Part shown: positions 26,624 to 35,155 of the stretch, piece after piece
How the letters are laid out: each line of letters begins with the position of its first letter
Numbering within the stretch: the stretch's first letter is position 1
DNA from: Fulvivirga sp.
GTDB taxonomy: Bacteria; Bacteroidota; Bacteroidia; Cytophagales; Cyclobacteriaceae
Reading direction: 5' to 3'
Length of the DNA: 64,000 nucleotides
Assembly: GCA_028280565.1 (NCBI GenBank)
Contig: JANQLQ010000111.1
Location: 1 to 64,000, forward strand
Program-made: the position numbers and the translations under genes
Notes under the pieces: model-generated
The model's database searches: none
What the model saw: the letters and a program-made list of their open reading frames with translations, nothing else
What the model was told of the DNA's origin: nothing

Positions 26624-27463
26624 ATGAGTTTTCGTTTTCCACCTCATTTGTATTTCGTGCTGTCTGCCATTTTCCATTATCTTGGGCCGTCATTTGCAGT
26701 ACTGCTTTTTGCCCGGGTCCCTGTAGAGGGAGTAGCTTGGTTACGAATTGTGTCTGCGGCATTGGTTTTTGCTGTTTGGCGCAGGCCCTGGTACGTTTGG
26801 GTAAAGGCTAACAATGAAACGAGGTGGCTTATTGTTGGGCTTGGAGCTGTACTTGCGGCGATGAATTACTCCTTTTATTTCGCCATTGACCTGCTCCCCT
26901 TGGGCACAGTAGCTGCCATTGAATTTACAGGACCTATCGTTTTAGCTTTGATCGGGACTAAGACTTTGAGGAACTTGCTGGCACTGGGTTTTACAGCTAC
27001 AGGCGTATACTTGCTTACCGAAGTCAGGCTTACCGGCGAACCAATGGGCTTTGTATGGGCTTTTGTCAATGCCTTACTTTTCACCTTTTACATCATACTG
27101 GCGCACCGTATTGCAAAGGTTGGGGGGAACACTCGACCGGTTGACAGGCTGGGCGCTTCCATGATGGTAGCTGCCCTCGTGATCACTCCATTGGGCATAC
27201 AGGATGCTCTCCCGGCGTTTACCGATGGTGTCCTGCTTTTGGCAGGGCTAGGGATAGGGCTTTCCTCATCGGTGATCCCCTATATCTTGGACCAAATGGC
27301 CATGACCCAGCTTTCACGTGCTACTTATGCGTTATTTGTGGCCCTATTACCAGCCACAGCGGTATTGATCGGCGTAATCGTATTAAAGCAAGTGCCCACA
27401 GGCTTGGAAATGGTTGCAGTGTTATCCGTGGTCGTTGGGGTCTTAGTGGCCCGGGAGAGCTGA
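26624..27463 (+). CDS. EamA/RhtA-type DMT-superfamily exporter
   Basis: The 279-aa inner-membrane protein has about ten hydrophobic segments in two EamA halves (about 1-130 and 140-275). It resembles RhtA-type exporters of amino acids, with 'LGTVAAIEFTGPI' in the first half and 'SSVIPYILDQMAM' in the second. It probably exports small metabolites such as threonine, homoserine or related compounds. It is divergent from the CGNR regulator, with shared repeated operator sites, suggesting induction by its substrate. Confidence 0.88.
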   Translation: MSFRFPPHLYFVLSAIFHYLGPSFAVLLFARVPVEGVAWLRIVSAALVFAVWRRPWYVWVKANNETRWLIVGLGAVLAAMNYSFYFAIDLLPLGTVAAIEFTGPIVLALIGTKTLRNLLALGFTATGVYLLTEVRLTGEPMGFVWAFVNALLFTFYIILAHRIAKVGGNTRPVDRLGASMMVAALVITPLGIQDALPAFTDGVLLLAGLGIGLSSSVIPYILDQMAMTQLSRATYALFVALLPATAVLIGVIVLKQVPTGLEMVAVLSVVVGVLVARES

Positions 27464-27570
27464 AAAACATACGGTAAAGAACGATACATAAAAAAAATAA
27501 AACGGTCACGGCTTAATTAACTAGGACTTCCTACATTTGAAAAATGATCCATCGAGCCAGGAATAGCCGA

Positions 27571-27933
27571 ATGATACGTTTTCTATGCGGTTTCCTCGCG
27601 TTGTATTTGCTAAACATTAGCATTGATTCCCCTGACCCTAATCCTGATGCCATACCAGAAGACTTATCGATCAATGACCAGGAGAGTATTCTTGAATTGG
27701 TTATAGAAAAGGTCATGGGCTATGAAAATGCTGTAGCTGAATATGATGACCATGATCCTAACCCGGAGACTTCATTAAAAAAAGGCTTATCGGTAGATCA
27801 TTTTGTCTTGTCTTCGTGTCATCTAAAAACTGGCCGGACCACATTTTTTGACCTGGATAAGGCCAACGCATTCTATTCAGAACGCCTTCCCAAGATCTAT
27901 CTCGAGATCTTCTCTCCACCACCACAGGCTTGA
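27571..27933 (+). CDS. Small secreted or membrane-anchored protein, unknown
   Basis: The frame is open from 27544, but TACATTTG at 27532-27539 resembles a promoter -7 box and would put the transcript start near 27545. The ATG at 27571 is therefore preferred, giving 120 aa. It begins with a hydrophobic segment ('FLCGFLALYLLNISID') that could be an anchor or signal, followed by acidic 'SPDPNPDAIPEDLSIND' and 'DDHDPNPETSL'. Similar short proteins precede outer-membrane and efflux genes in Bacteroidota. The next gene, 80 bp on, encodes an outer-membrane protein. Function unknown. Confidence 0.6.
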   Translation: MIRFLCGFLALYLLNISIDSPDPNPDAIPEDLSINDQESILELVIEKVMGYENAVAEYDDHDPNPETSLKKGLSVDHFVLSSCHLKTGRTTFFDLDKANAFYSERLPKIYLEIFSPPPQA

Positions 27934-28013
27934 TTTGTTTCCTCGATTCGTTTTTCCTGGCCTTAAAATAGGGGCCAGCGCTTTCTTATTTTCTGAATTG
28001 AAACAAATTAAAA

Positions 28014-28877
28014 ATGAAATTAGAATTTTCAATACTAATATCCCTTATGGGTATATTGTACATATCACCTTATACCCACGCCCAAGTAACTAGTAAAACA
28101 ACTCTCGATAGTCTTTTTTTGAACGAAGTAGAAGACAAGCATGAGCCGGGCAAGGTGCTCCATGCGGAACCTTTGTACATTGACCTTATCCGTGACCTGG
28201 GGGCTAGGAAAGGGGAAAAAGAATGGAATATAGGGTTTGGCATCACCGACAACGAGAATTATGACGAATACGAAGCTTTGATCGAATACGAATGGGCTCC
28301 CGTGGACCGGCTAGGGCTGGAAGTCGAACTCCCGTTTACTTTCTACTACCCGATCAATGGAGATGCCGAGGCCCCTAGCAATCGACTAAACAGCTTAAAA
28401 TTGGCGGCTCAATACTCTTTTTTCGTTTCTGAGAAACATAACACCAGCTTGGCCTTGGGCTATATTCATGAATTTGAATTGACGGAATTCGCCAACTACC
28501 AACGGGAAACTACCGTTACCGGGAACTTGTTTAACCCGTTTTTTATCGCTGCGAAAAGATGGGGAACTAATTTCCATAGCTTACTCTACACTGGGCCGAA
28601 GATTGAACGTCCGTTTAACGCAAATAGAGCCCACACGAGTTGGGAGATCAATAGTAATTTTCATTACATGGTCTCCGGGACCAGGAATTTTATTGGAGTT
28701 GAAGTGAATAAAAGTGTAGAGCGGGGGGATCTTGACATGACCCTTAGGCCCCAAATAAGAGTAGGGCTCAGTGATAACTTGCTTGTAGGCATAGTTACGG
28801 GTGTACCTGTGAGTAGCCGGGAAAATGAAAGGTTCAGTTCTTTTCTAAGACTTATTTATGAGCCAAAGCATAAATAA
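28014..28877 (+). CDS. Outer-membrane beta-barrel protein (HAEPLYIDLIRDLGARKGE family)
   Basis: The 287-aa protein has a signal peptide (about 1-24, ending THAQ) and then the strongly conserved Bacteroidota segment 'HAEPLYIDLIRDLGARKGE'. Alternating hydrophobic and polar beta-strands then run to the C-terminus. Homologues are often mis-annotated as phosphoribosylformylglycinamidine synthase and are more plausibly porin-like transporters. The preceding small acidic protein may be a partner. Specificity cannot be read from sequence. Confidence 0.72.
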   Translation: MKLEFSILISLMGILYISPYTHAQVTSKTTLDSLFLNEVEDKHEPGKVLHAEPLYIDLIRDLGARKGEKEWNIGFGITDNENYDEYEALIEYEWAPVDRLGLEVELPFTFYYPINGDAEAPSNRLNSLKLAAQYSFFVSEKHNTSLALGYIHEFELTEFANYQRETTVTGNLFNPFFIAAKRWGTNFHSLLYTGPKIERPFNANRAHTSWEINSNFHYMVSGTRNFIGVEVNKSVERGDLDMTLRPQIRVGLSDNLLVGIVTGVPVSSRENERFSSFLRLIYEPKHK

Positions 28878-28994
28878 CCATTTTGCCGGGTGAAGTTTGA
28901 TACAGGTTGTAGGATCTTGAAAGAGTGGTGACAACCTGTGTTCAACACTACTTAGGGCGTCTTCTCAAATTAGCTTGGATAGTAAAATGCCTAA

Positions 28995-29045
28995 TTTTGG
29001 TAAATTAGGCTATATTTTTAAGATGTTCCAGGTAATGCGAACCTA
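28995..29045 (+). repeat. Dispersed repeat family E, copy 1
   Basis: About 51 bp nearly identical to 51351-51401, sharing GTAAATTAGGC, ATTTTTAAGATGTTCC and TGCGAACCT with a few substitutions. It lies upstream of a repeat D copy at both locations. Confidence 0.7.
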
Positions 29046-29310
29046 CCTATGACCGGCTTTTGTTTTATCGTCATCGCGGACCTGGCGGGTTGGCCTTAGC
29101 GAAGCGTGAAGCGATTCCCCACTCTTAAAACGTAAAATGACGTGCCCGTAGAACACTACGAGAGGGGGCAGCTTCGTCGGTTTTTATTTTTTCCTCTCAA
29201 CTCCAAGCAACTGCTCGTAGGTTGAGCAAGGCGGTCCTAATACCCACATTTGAACGAGAGCGTCCGCTCGGCGACCTCCCAAAGCATCTCCCTGGCCTCA
29301 ACTATAAGGA

Positions 29311-29464
29311 AACAAAAGAAAAGGGCGCCAGCAACCAAGCCCATTTTCCCCTCGAAACGCGCTTGCCAACCGCTAAAGGCCGCTTGTCCACAGGCCTCTG
29401 AATGGGCTGCGCTGTTCCTGGATGTCCTCCCTCCATATGTCACTTGAATTTTTGATCATGCCCT
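29311..29464 (+). repeat. Dispersed repeat family D, copy 1
   Basis: About 150 bp similar to 51478-51632 and 59640-59795. Landmarks are GCGCCAGCAAC, AAGCCCATTTTCCCCTC, AGGCCGCT.GTCCACAGGC, GCGCTGTTCCTGGATGTCC and CACTTGAATTTTT. The spacer 28878-29498 holds repeats E and D and no supported gene. Confidence 0.78.
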
Positions 29465-29498
29465 CTTACCCGTCGTCTTGGGTGAGTCTTAGACGGCG

Positions 29499-30218
29499 TT
29501 ACTTAGCTAAAACATTCCATAATTCTTTGTCTGTCATGTAATACTTATCCATAAAGCCCTTTTCCACCTCGTAAAGAGCTTTACAACTTGGATCATTCCG
29601 CACAAAATAAGCGTATTGATAGATTTGGCTACCCAACCCATGGTAGACAGGCATCAGGTCCGTAGATCGCTCGTGGGCGGCGCGAAACTCATCATTTCTC
29701 AAATAACTTAGCCCCCATTTACCAAACTCAAACAGGTTGAGCTGGTGGTAATAAGCCACGTGGCCTAGTTCGTGGGCCAAGATCCCTACTTGCGCATCGA
29801 AGGGTAGAGAGCGCAGCAGGATGGGATCAAAAAAGGTGTTTTCGGCATTGTTTAGTAATACCCGGTACTCCCGGTTTTCCCTCCGGCCGAATAACGACCA
29901 AATATTGAGGTTTGATTCCATCGGGGCGCCTTCTTGTGTCAATATCATATCAATGTTCACGTCTTTTAGCTGGGGATAAGCGGAATATGCAATGGCTGCT
30001 GCTACCTCGAAGCCCGGGGGAAGCCCTTTATTGTCGCCGATGAGGGCTTTAAGGCTGTCTAAGTCATACGGCCTGGCGGCGAGTGTATCCGCGAAAGGAT
30101 AGGGGGCAAATGTTGGTTCCTGCTGGACAGGATCAACATTTTGCAACACCACGGCAGCAACAAGCGCCAAAAACAAAAGGAGAATTACGGATAGGATACC
30201 TAGGAACCATTTCATCAC
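29499..30218 (-). CDS. Membrane-anchored zinc metalloprotease-like protein
   Basis: The 239-aa protein has one N-terminal membrane helix (about 5-27) and then a soluble domain with 'GILAHELGHVAYYH', a perfect HExxH zinc motif, near residue 146. 'DEFRAAHERSTDL' downstream could supply the third ligand, as in M48-type peptidases with an E-x3-D motif. 'DMILTQEGAPMESNL' preceding the active site is also reminiscent of M48 substrates-binding regions. It is expected to face the periplasm. It stands alone in the strand order, with repeats on the left and about 430 bases of unassigned DNA on the right. Confidence 0.75.
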   Translation of the reverse strand: MMKWFLGILSVILLLFLALVAAVVLQNVDPVQQEPTFAPYPFADTLAARPYDLDSLKALIGDNKGLPPGFEVAAAIAYSAYPQLKDVNIDMILTQEGAPMESNLNIWSLFGRRENREYRVLLNNAENTFFDPILLRSLPFDAQVGILAHELGHVAYYHQLNLFEFGKWGLSYLRNDEFRAAHERSTDLMPVYHGLGSQIYQYAYFVRNDPSCKALYEVEKGFMDKYYMTDKELWNVLAK

Positions 30219-30646
30219 TGGATAGGACTTGATCTAAAACTTAGGCAAGAAAGCAAATGACAACAGTTGAACCAAGTAAAAACTAAGGTAGACGAGTTAA
30301 ACATCGTGAATTATGTTAAATAGCTTAGGAGATTTCCCCAGGGTTATTTTTTTCCTAACCCGGAGAGGACCGAGCGTTAAGAAACCATCGAGTGAATGGT
30401 TTTAGCCAGGTGCCAGCAAGCGAAGCGGGCAGGGGAGACGAGCCGTGGGGTCGGCATAAAGTTTTGGAGGACATAATGTGTTCCCTGTGTCCCTCGGCTA
30501 CTCTCTCCTTTTTCTTCGTGGTTAAACAATTGATTACCGGTTAATTAAGCGCAACCTTCCATGTTAAATACAAGAGGCTACCAACCTTTTTAAATATTTT
30601 TTGCGTGCTGTCTATGCTGTGATTAAAAAAATAACCATTACGATTT
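30219..30646. other. Intergenic stretch between divergent genes
   Basis: About 430 bases between the divergent metalloprotease and glycosyltransferase genes. No ORF with support, no copy of the repeat families and no strong hairpin was recognised. Confidence 0.4.
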
Positions 30647-31798
30647 ATGGATCACTATTCAGAAGTGAGGGACCCCCAAAGCACTATGGTATTGGACCGT
30701 GTTCGGCCAGGTCATTCGTTAAATATTTTATTCATTACCTACCAGGGAGATATCGCTGGATCTACCAACTCTATCGCCTATTTGACCCAAGCACTGGCCG
30801 ACATAGGCCATAATGTATACCTTGGAGTACGCCGGGAATCACTTCTTTTTGAAAAGATGCAGGGCACGGCTGTCAAACTTATCCCGATGGTTTTTAAGTC
30901 TAAATTTGACTGGGATACGATAAACCATATCAAGCGCATTGTTAAACGTTATGGCATCCAGGTCATTAATGCTCAATCCAGTCGCGACCGGTACCTGGCC
31001 ATCTTTGCAAAGTGTGTATTTGACCTGGACGTGAAGGTGGTACATACACGGAGGCAAGTTTCCAAGAGTATTGGTCTTTTTACCAATACTTTTTACGAAA
31101 AGGGGACGGAGAGCATTATTGCCGTCAGTGAAGGTGTGAAAGCATCTTTGGTCCAAAATGGCATAGCACCAGGTCATATCCATGTAGTCCATAATGGTAC
31201 ACCCAAGGAGAAATATCAAAACATAAACCAAGAATTAATACTCGAACTCCGCGAGAAATTCGAAATTAAGGAAGGAGATTTTGTGATTGGGTGTATATCC
31301 CGGAGAAAACACCAGCAGCAGATCTTACAGGCTGTCGGGCTATTGAAAACTCCTGTCACAGTCATTTTTGTAGGTATCGAGAACGACCCCCTTTTTCAAG
31401 AGATCATAGCGGGATACAAAACAGGTCACCGGGTTTATTTTACCGGGCTTGTGCCTTGCGAAGAGGTACTAAGCTATTACGGGTTATTTGATGTGAAAAT
31501 ACTGGCCTCTACTACGGAAGGTCTTTCCCAGGCCCTGTTAGAAGCAATGTACTTGCATGTGCCGGTGATCGCCACAGCTGCCGCCGGGAACCTTGACCTT
31601 ATTGATGATCAAAAGAATGGATTGCTTTTTGAAGATAATGATATTGAAGGGTTAAGCTCCCGGATCGCCATGATCAAGGAAGACCCTATTTTAAGAAGTA
31701 TTATCACTAAGAACGGCCGTAGAACGGCAGAAATTGATTTTTCAATAGAAAAAACCGTTTCGAAGTATGAAGAGTTCTTTTATTCGTTAATCCAATAA
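30647..31798 (+). CDS. Family 4-type glycosyltransferase (GT-B fold)
   Basis: The 383-aa enzyme has an N-terminal acceptor domain ('ILFITYQGDIAGSTNSI' near residue 27) and a C-terminal donor domain with 'VHNGTPKE', 'IGCISRR', and 'ASTTEGLSQALLEAM', the conserved E-x7-E region for nucleotide-sugar binding. It probably transfers a sugar onto a cell-surface glycan or lipid. No other glycan genes are adjacent, so the pathway is unknown. The start at 30647 (MDHYSEV) is the first ATG in frame; MVLDRV a little later is an alternative. Confidence 0.85.
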   Translation: MDHYSEVRDPQSTMVLDRVRPGHSLNILFITYQGDIAGSTNSIAYLTQALADIGHNVYLGVRRESLLFEKMQGTAVKLIPMVFKSKFDWDTINHIKRIVKRYGIQVINAQSSRDRYLAIFAKCVFDLDVKVVHTRRQVSKSIGLFTNTFYEKGTESIIAVSEGVKASLVQNGIAPGHIHVVHNGTPKEKYQNINQELILELREKFEIKEGDFVIGCISRRKHQQQILQAVGLLKTPVTVIFVGIENDPLFQEIIAGYKTGHRVYFTGLVPCEEVLSYYGLFDVKILASTTEGLSQALLEAMYLHVPVIATAAAGNLDLIDDQKNGLLFEDNDIEGLSSRIAMIKEDPILRSIITKNGRRTAEIDFSIEKTVSKYEEFFYSLIQ

Positions 31799-31995
31799 AT
31801 CGAAGTAATGACGTGCCTGGGTGGACATCATTTGAAGTACTATCTATTGAAATAAAGTGAATTCCGGGTACGCAATATTTTAAAACACCTTCAATCGAAT
31901 CAATTCGAGTTTTAGAAGTTTTCCGTTTTGATCTCAATATTCGTTGGTTACCTGTATTACAAATGCTGACTTTAGTGCCCTGTAGTACTCAATGG

Positions 31996-32018
31996 GGTCC
32001 GCGTTGCAAACGCGGACC
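31996..32018. repeat. Short GC-rich hairpin
   Basis: A 10-bp perfect stem GGTCCGCGTT / AACGCGGACC with a 3-nt loop, in the gap after the glycosyltransferase gene. Identical-looking hairpins are common as dispersed elements in related genomes; here it might also act as a terminator of the opposite-strand 129-aa gene. Confidence 0.5.
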
Positions 32019-32106
32019 AGTTTAACCAGTTTAAGACAGGAGGACGGTAATAATGTGCCTGGAAGTCATCATTTGGGGCTTGAGATGACACTAAGCCCCG
32101 TTCAAA

Positions 32107-32496
32107 TCAAGCAGATTTTAACCAAGCTTTCCCTTCTTCCACATTGTTAAAGGTCATTATTATACCTCCATCGGTATTTTGGGTGGACTTGTCCGTTGAG
32201 AATTTACTGAATACATCGGGTGAATATATCCAAGAAAATTGATTAAGGCCAGCTTCTACCATCCTTGGGAACCAGTCCTTAGCAACCCAATCCGATGCAA
32301 ACGACCACGTACCCTTCACCAACCGGTTATCATTTAGGACCTTGGTGCAATTTTTTTCTTTTAGAAATGCTAGCATCTTTTCACAACCATTTTGGACCGT
32401 ATGCAATTTTTGATAATTCTGCCAATTGCTATAGATCCAATGGTTTTCACTATCATATTGGATTTCAACGTACTCATCTTCATATAATTTTTCCAT
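32107..32496 (-). CDS. 129-aa SpoIIAA/STAS-like protein, paralogue 1
   Basis: A small soluble protein beginning MEKLYEDEYVEIQYD with alternating beta and alpha segments ('MLAFLKEKNCTKVLNDNR', 'WVAKDWFPRMVEAGLNQFSW'). The layout resembles the SpoIIAA-like/STAS-related proteins common in Bacteroidota, whose roles are unknown. A nearly identical paralogue lies at 32773-33162, so this arose by recent tandem duplication. About 107 bases upstream of the start is a palindrome that recurs near the paralogue and near the AraC regulator. The family assignment is by overall pattern only. Confidence 0.75.
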   Translation of the reverse strand: MEKLYEDEYVEIQYDSENHWIYSNWQNYQKLHTVQNGCEKMLAFLKEKNCTKVLNDNRLVKGTWSFASDWVAKDWFPRMVEAGLNQFSWIYSPDVFSKFSTDKSTQNTDGGIIMTFNNVEEGKAWLKSA

Positions 32497-32602
32497 ACCT
32501 CACAGTTCTGTATACAGTTAAATCAATTGTTAATAGTTTGTCTACAAGTATCATGTAATTGTAAGTTACAATCAATAGCTAATCATGATAAAATAAAGGG
32601 TT

Positions 32603-32625
32603 AAATAATTGACAATCAATTATTT
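32603..32625. promoter_or_regulatory. Palindrome upstream of paralogue 1
   Basis: Perfect 10-bp arms AAATAATTGA / TCAATTATTT with a 3-nt spacer, 107 bases upstream of the gene start. A related palindrome lies upstream of paralogue 2 (33271-33287) and between the AraC and sigma54 genes (34987-35009). Confidence 0.5.
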
Positions 32626-32772
32626 ATTCTCGTTGGTGAAGCTCAGGGCAGGGATATTACTGCCAGTAACAAGGTAGCGTATTTATACCAGGCGCCCTTT
32701 TACCTGGCCTTATCTTCTAGGAATGCTCTCGCACTTAACACTGCTAATTCCCACGGCTAGGCTCCTGTCCAA

Positions 32773-33162
32773 TCAAGCAGATTTTAACCAAGCTTTCCCT
32801 TCTTCAATGCTATTGAAGGTCATGATTATATCTCCTTCGGTATTTTTGGCAGATTTATCCGTTGAGAATTTACTGAATGCATCCGGAGAATATATCCAAG
32901 CAAATTGATTTAGGCCAGCTTCTATCATCCTTGGGAACCAATCTTTAGCAACCCAATCCGATGCAAATGACCATGTACCTTTGACTAACCGGTTATCATT
33001 TAGGACCTTGGTGCAATTTTTTTCTTTTAGAAATGCTAGCATTTTTTCGCCACCATTTTGGACCGTATGCAGTTTTTGGTAATTCTGCCAGTTGCTGTAT
33101 ATCCAATGGTTTTCACTATCATATTGAATTTCAATGTACTCATCTTCATATAATTTTTCCAT
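32773..33162 (-). CDS. 129-aa SpoIIAA/STAS-like protein, paralogue 2
   Basis: Same length and nearly the same sequence as the paralogue 666 bases downstream on the same strand. Differences include V10 to I, C39 to G, V to I near residue 81, S to A near 88, and a few near the C-terminus. Most changes are conservative, so both copies appear to be under selection. It sits between two repeat-containing spacers. Function unknown, as for paralogue 1. Confidence 0.75.
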   Translation of the reverse strand: MEKLYEDEYIEIQYDSENHWIYSNWQNYQKLHTVQNGGEKMLAFLKEKNCTKVLNDNRLVKGTWSFASDWVAKDWFPRMIEAGLNQFAWIYSPDAFSKFSTDKSAKNTEGDIIMTFNSIEEGKAWLKSA

Positions 33163-33270
33163 ACCTCACAATTCCGTATACACTTAAATTAATTTTCAAA
33201 TGAAAGTCTACAAGTATACTATAATTGTGCATCACAAGCAAGAGCTGGCACTAGTAAAAAATTATTTAGT

Positions 33271-33287
33271 TAATTGATATTCAATTA
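33271..33287. promoter_or_regulatory. Palindrome upstream of paralogue 2
   Basis: Arms TAATTGA / TCAATTA with spacer TAT, 109 bases upstream of the gene. It is the diverged counterpart of 32603-32625. Confidence 0.45.
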
Positions 33288-33360
33288 TTTACGTTCAATT
33301 ATTAGTGAGGTTCAGTACAAGGATGTTCCCGCCAGTAACAGGGTATAGCATTTGTGCGAG

Positions 33361-33935
33361 GGGGCTGGATCTGTTGAGAGTTGGCATGTTTCCGGGAGGA
33401 TGTTTGTTAGGATGAAAATGTTGTCTACACGCCATAGACTTCGCTCACGGAAGGTGCCCAGTTAATGCGCACGGCTGCTTCCCTCTCTACAATAAAAAAG
33501 AAAACACCTAGACTAAGTCCGTTCTCCATTACCAGCGCCTGCTGCTCAACAAAAACCTCGAAATTATTCGGAGAAGTATCATCTTCCTCGCAGCCCCATT
33601 ATTAGATAACCCGGTACCCTGGACTCGATTAAAAAATGAACGTCATTCCTGGCCGGTGGCTGTGGGAGGGCTCATGGCGAGAGCCGGGATCTGCTGTGTC
33701 GTAGAACGGGAGCTACTCCCCAGTTTAAAGCCTGTGAAAGTATACTAAACCTCATGTTAAGCCTAGGCTACAATGATTTTAAATCGAACTTAGGTCGGTA
33801 AGAAAAAGAAGAGTGGCTTTTAGTGTGTTCATGATGATCCATATCATGTTATGAATCAAACCAACCTATTGTAATGACACATTATACCTACTCAGGGTTG
33901 AACCAGTCAAGCTTAGAGCCTATACAAGATGCCAG
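33361..33935. other. Repeat-derived intergenic stretch
   Basis: No gene is supported. Short blocks match the ends of other repeat families: 'CTGGACTCGATTA' (family C) and 'CGTCATTCCTG' with 'GGATCTGCTGTGTCGTA' (family B). This suggests decayed copies. Confidence 0.45.
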
Positions 33936-34895
33936 TTAAGACATTTTGTAGAAACGATCCCGATACGCTTGCGGGGACACATTCGCATATTTTTTGAAGT
34001 AACGGCTGAAATACGAAGGATTTTCGAAACCCAGCAGGTAGCAGATCTCCGATACGGAGAGATCCGTGTGGATAAGCTTGCACTGGGCGGCTAAAATATA
34101 CCGTTCGATGATCATAGTTTTGGCTGATTTGCCTATATGTTTTTTCAACTGGTAGTTCAAATGGTTTGGAGTAGTACAGAGCTCTTGGGCAAAGTCACGG
34201 ACCCCTTTGGCAGTTACCAGGTTTTGACTGAACCCTTCCATAAAATGCTCTTCCAGTTTTTCAACAAATTGTTGGCTGACCAATGCAGCTGGTTGCTGTG
34301 CATCAATATTGACATTTTCACCGGAAGAGCACCTTTTCAGTAAAATGAGCAACTCTTGGGTCCAAAGCCGTATCAGGTTGCAGCTTTGCTTTTTTTTGTG
34401 AGAAAATTCATAGTATATCCGGCGAAAGAGCTGGCCTATTTGAGTATGATGCCAAGTATCCAAATTGAATTGTACATTCCAATAAGGTAAGAGGTAATGG
34501 AACTCGAGCAACATGTTTTTCCGGTATTGCAAGTTGCTTAGGTAATTCCTCGAAAAGGCTATGAAATACCCTTCTGTGTCTTTTACCGAGCACCATCTCT
34601 TGGTTTCCCCGGGCTTTGATATGAAGATCTTCCAGTCCTGGTGGTGCGTCTTACCGGTTTGGCTTATGTTGACCATATTTCCTTTTTCTAACCAGTAGAT
34701 CTTATAAAAATCTTGCAAATAGGAAGTGGGCAGCCTTTTGTAGTTGCTGCTAAAGACAGCCATTTTTTCCGTGTAATAGCCATTTTGTCCTAATGGAAAA
34801 GAAAGCGGGTCTAAAAATGATTTCCCAGCTATGTGAGTCACAAAATCATCCAACCCAAGCCTGGGGATGTGTTTAATTGTCGGCTTCATATACAT
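33936..34895 (-). CDS. AraC-family transcriptional regulator
   Basis: The 319-aa protein has an N-terminal beta-rich domain of the AraC_binding type (about 40-190) and a C-terminal double helix-turn-helix (about 225-315). The C-terminal signature is 'LSVSEICYLLGFENPSYFSRYFKKYANVSPQAYR'-like, with only its key parts quoted here: 'EICYLLGF' and 'SYFSRYFKK'. It is divergent from the multi-GAF sigma54 activator, and a 23-bp palindrome lies between the two genes. The ATG at 34895 or 34889 could start it. The ligand is unknown. Confidence 0.87.
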   Translation of the reverse strand: MYMKPTIKHIPRLGLDDFVTHIAGKSFLDPLSFPLGQNGYYTEKMAVFSSNYKRLPTSYLQDFYKIYWLEKGNMVNISQTGKTHHQDWKIFISKPGETKRWCSVKDTEGYFIAFSRNYLSNLQYRKNMLLEFHYLLPYWNVQFNLDTWHHTQIGQLFRRIYYEFSHKKKQSCNLIRLWTQELLILLKRCSSGENVNIDAQQPAALVSQQFVEKLEEHFMEGFSQNLVTAKGVRDFAQELCTTPNHLNYQLKKHIGKSAKTMIIERYILAAQCKLIHTDLSVSEICYLLGFENPSYFSRYFKKYANVSPQAYRDRFYKMS

Positions 34896-34986
34896 TCATT
34901 TGTGTAATGGAGGGGTATCCCTACACATGTTGGTTTTATTACATATGAAACTTACCAATCCTTATGCCGCAACTTGCTGAAATTAT

Positions 34987-35009
34987 AAATTATTGATAAT
35001 CAGTAATTT
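34987..35009. promoter_or_regulatory. Palindrome in the AraC/sigma54-activator divergent region
   Basis: Arms AAATTATTGA / TCAGTAATTT (one mismatch) around spacer TAA, about 92 bases from the AraC start and 147 from the activator start. The layout, 10-bp arms with a 3-nt spacer and inner TGA/TCA, is the same as upstream of the duplicated 129-aa genes. Confidence 0.45.
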
Positions 35010-35155
35010 ATTTTCTAATACTCAACAAAAGCAATAGATTAATCCTGAATTTTTCAATAAAAGAACTCATGAAATCCCTGAACTTTTCGTGAATTCTAAG
35101 GTTGTTTTACCTGACAACTTTTTCAGAAACCAAATATCAATAGCTCAGCTTCTTT

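Larger units (their letters stand above)
32107..33360 (-). repeat. Tandem duplication with a 666-bp period
   Basis: The two 129-aa genes and their upstream DNA are repeated with a 666-base offset. The match includes coding sequence (about ten amino-acid differences), the leader (TATACAGTTAAAT versus TATACACTTAAAT), the palindrome region, and a 'GCCAGTAACA.GGTA' block farther upstream. Non-coding flanks are more diverged than the genes. Confidence 0.8.
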
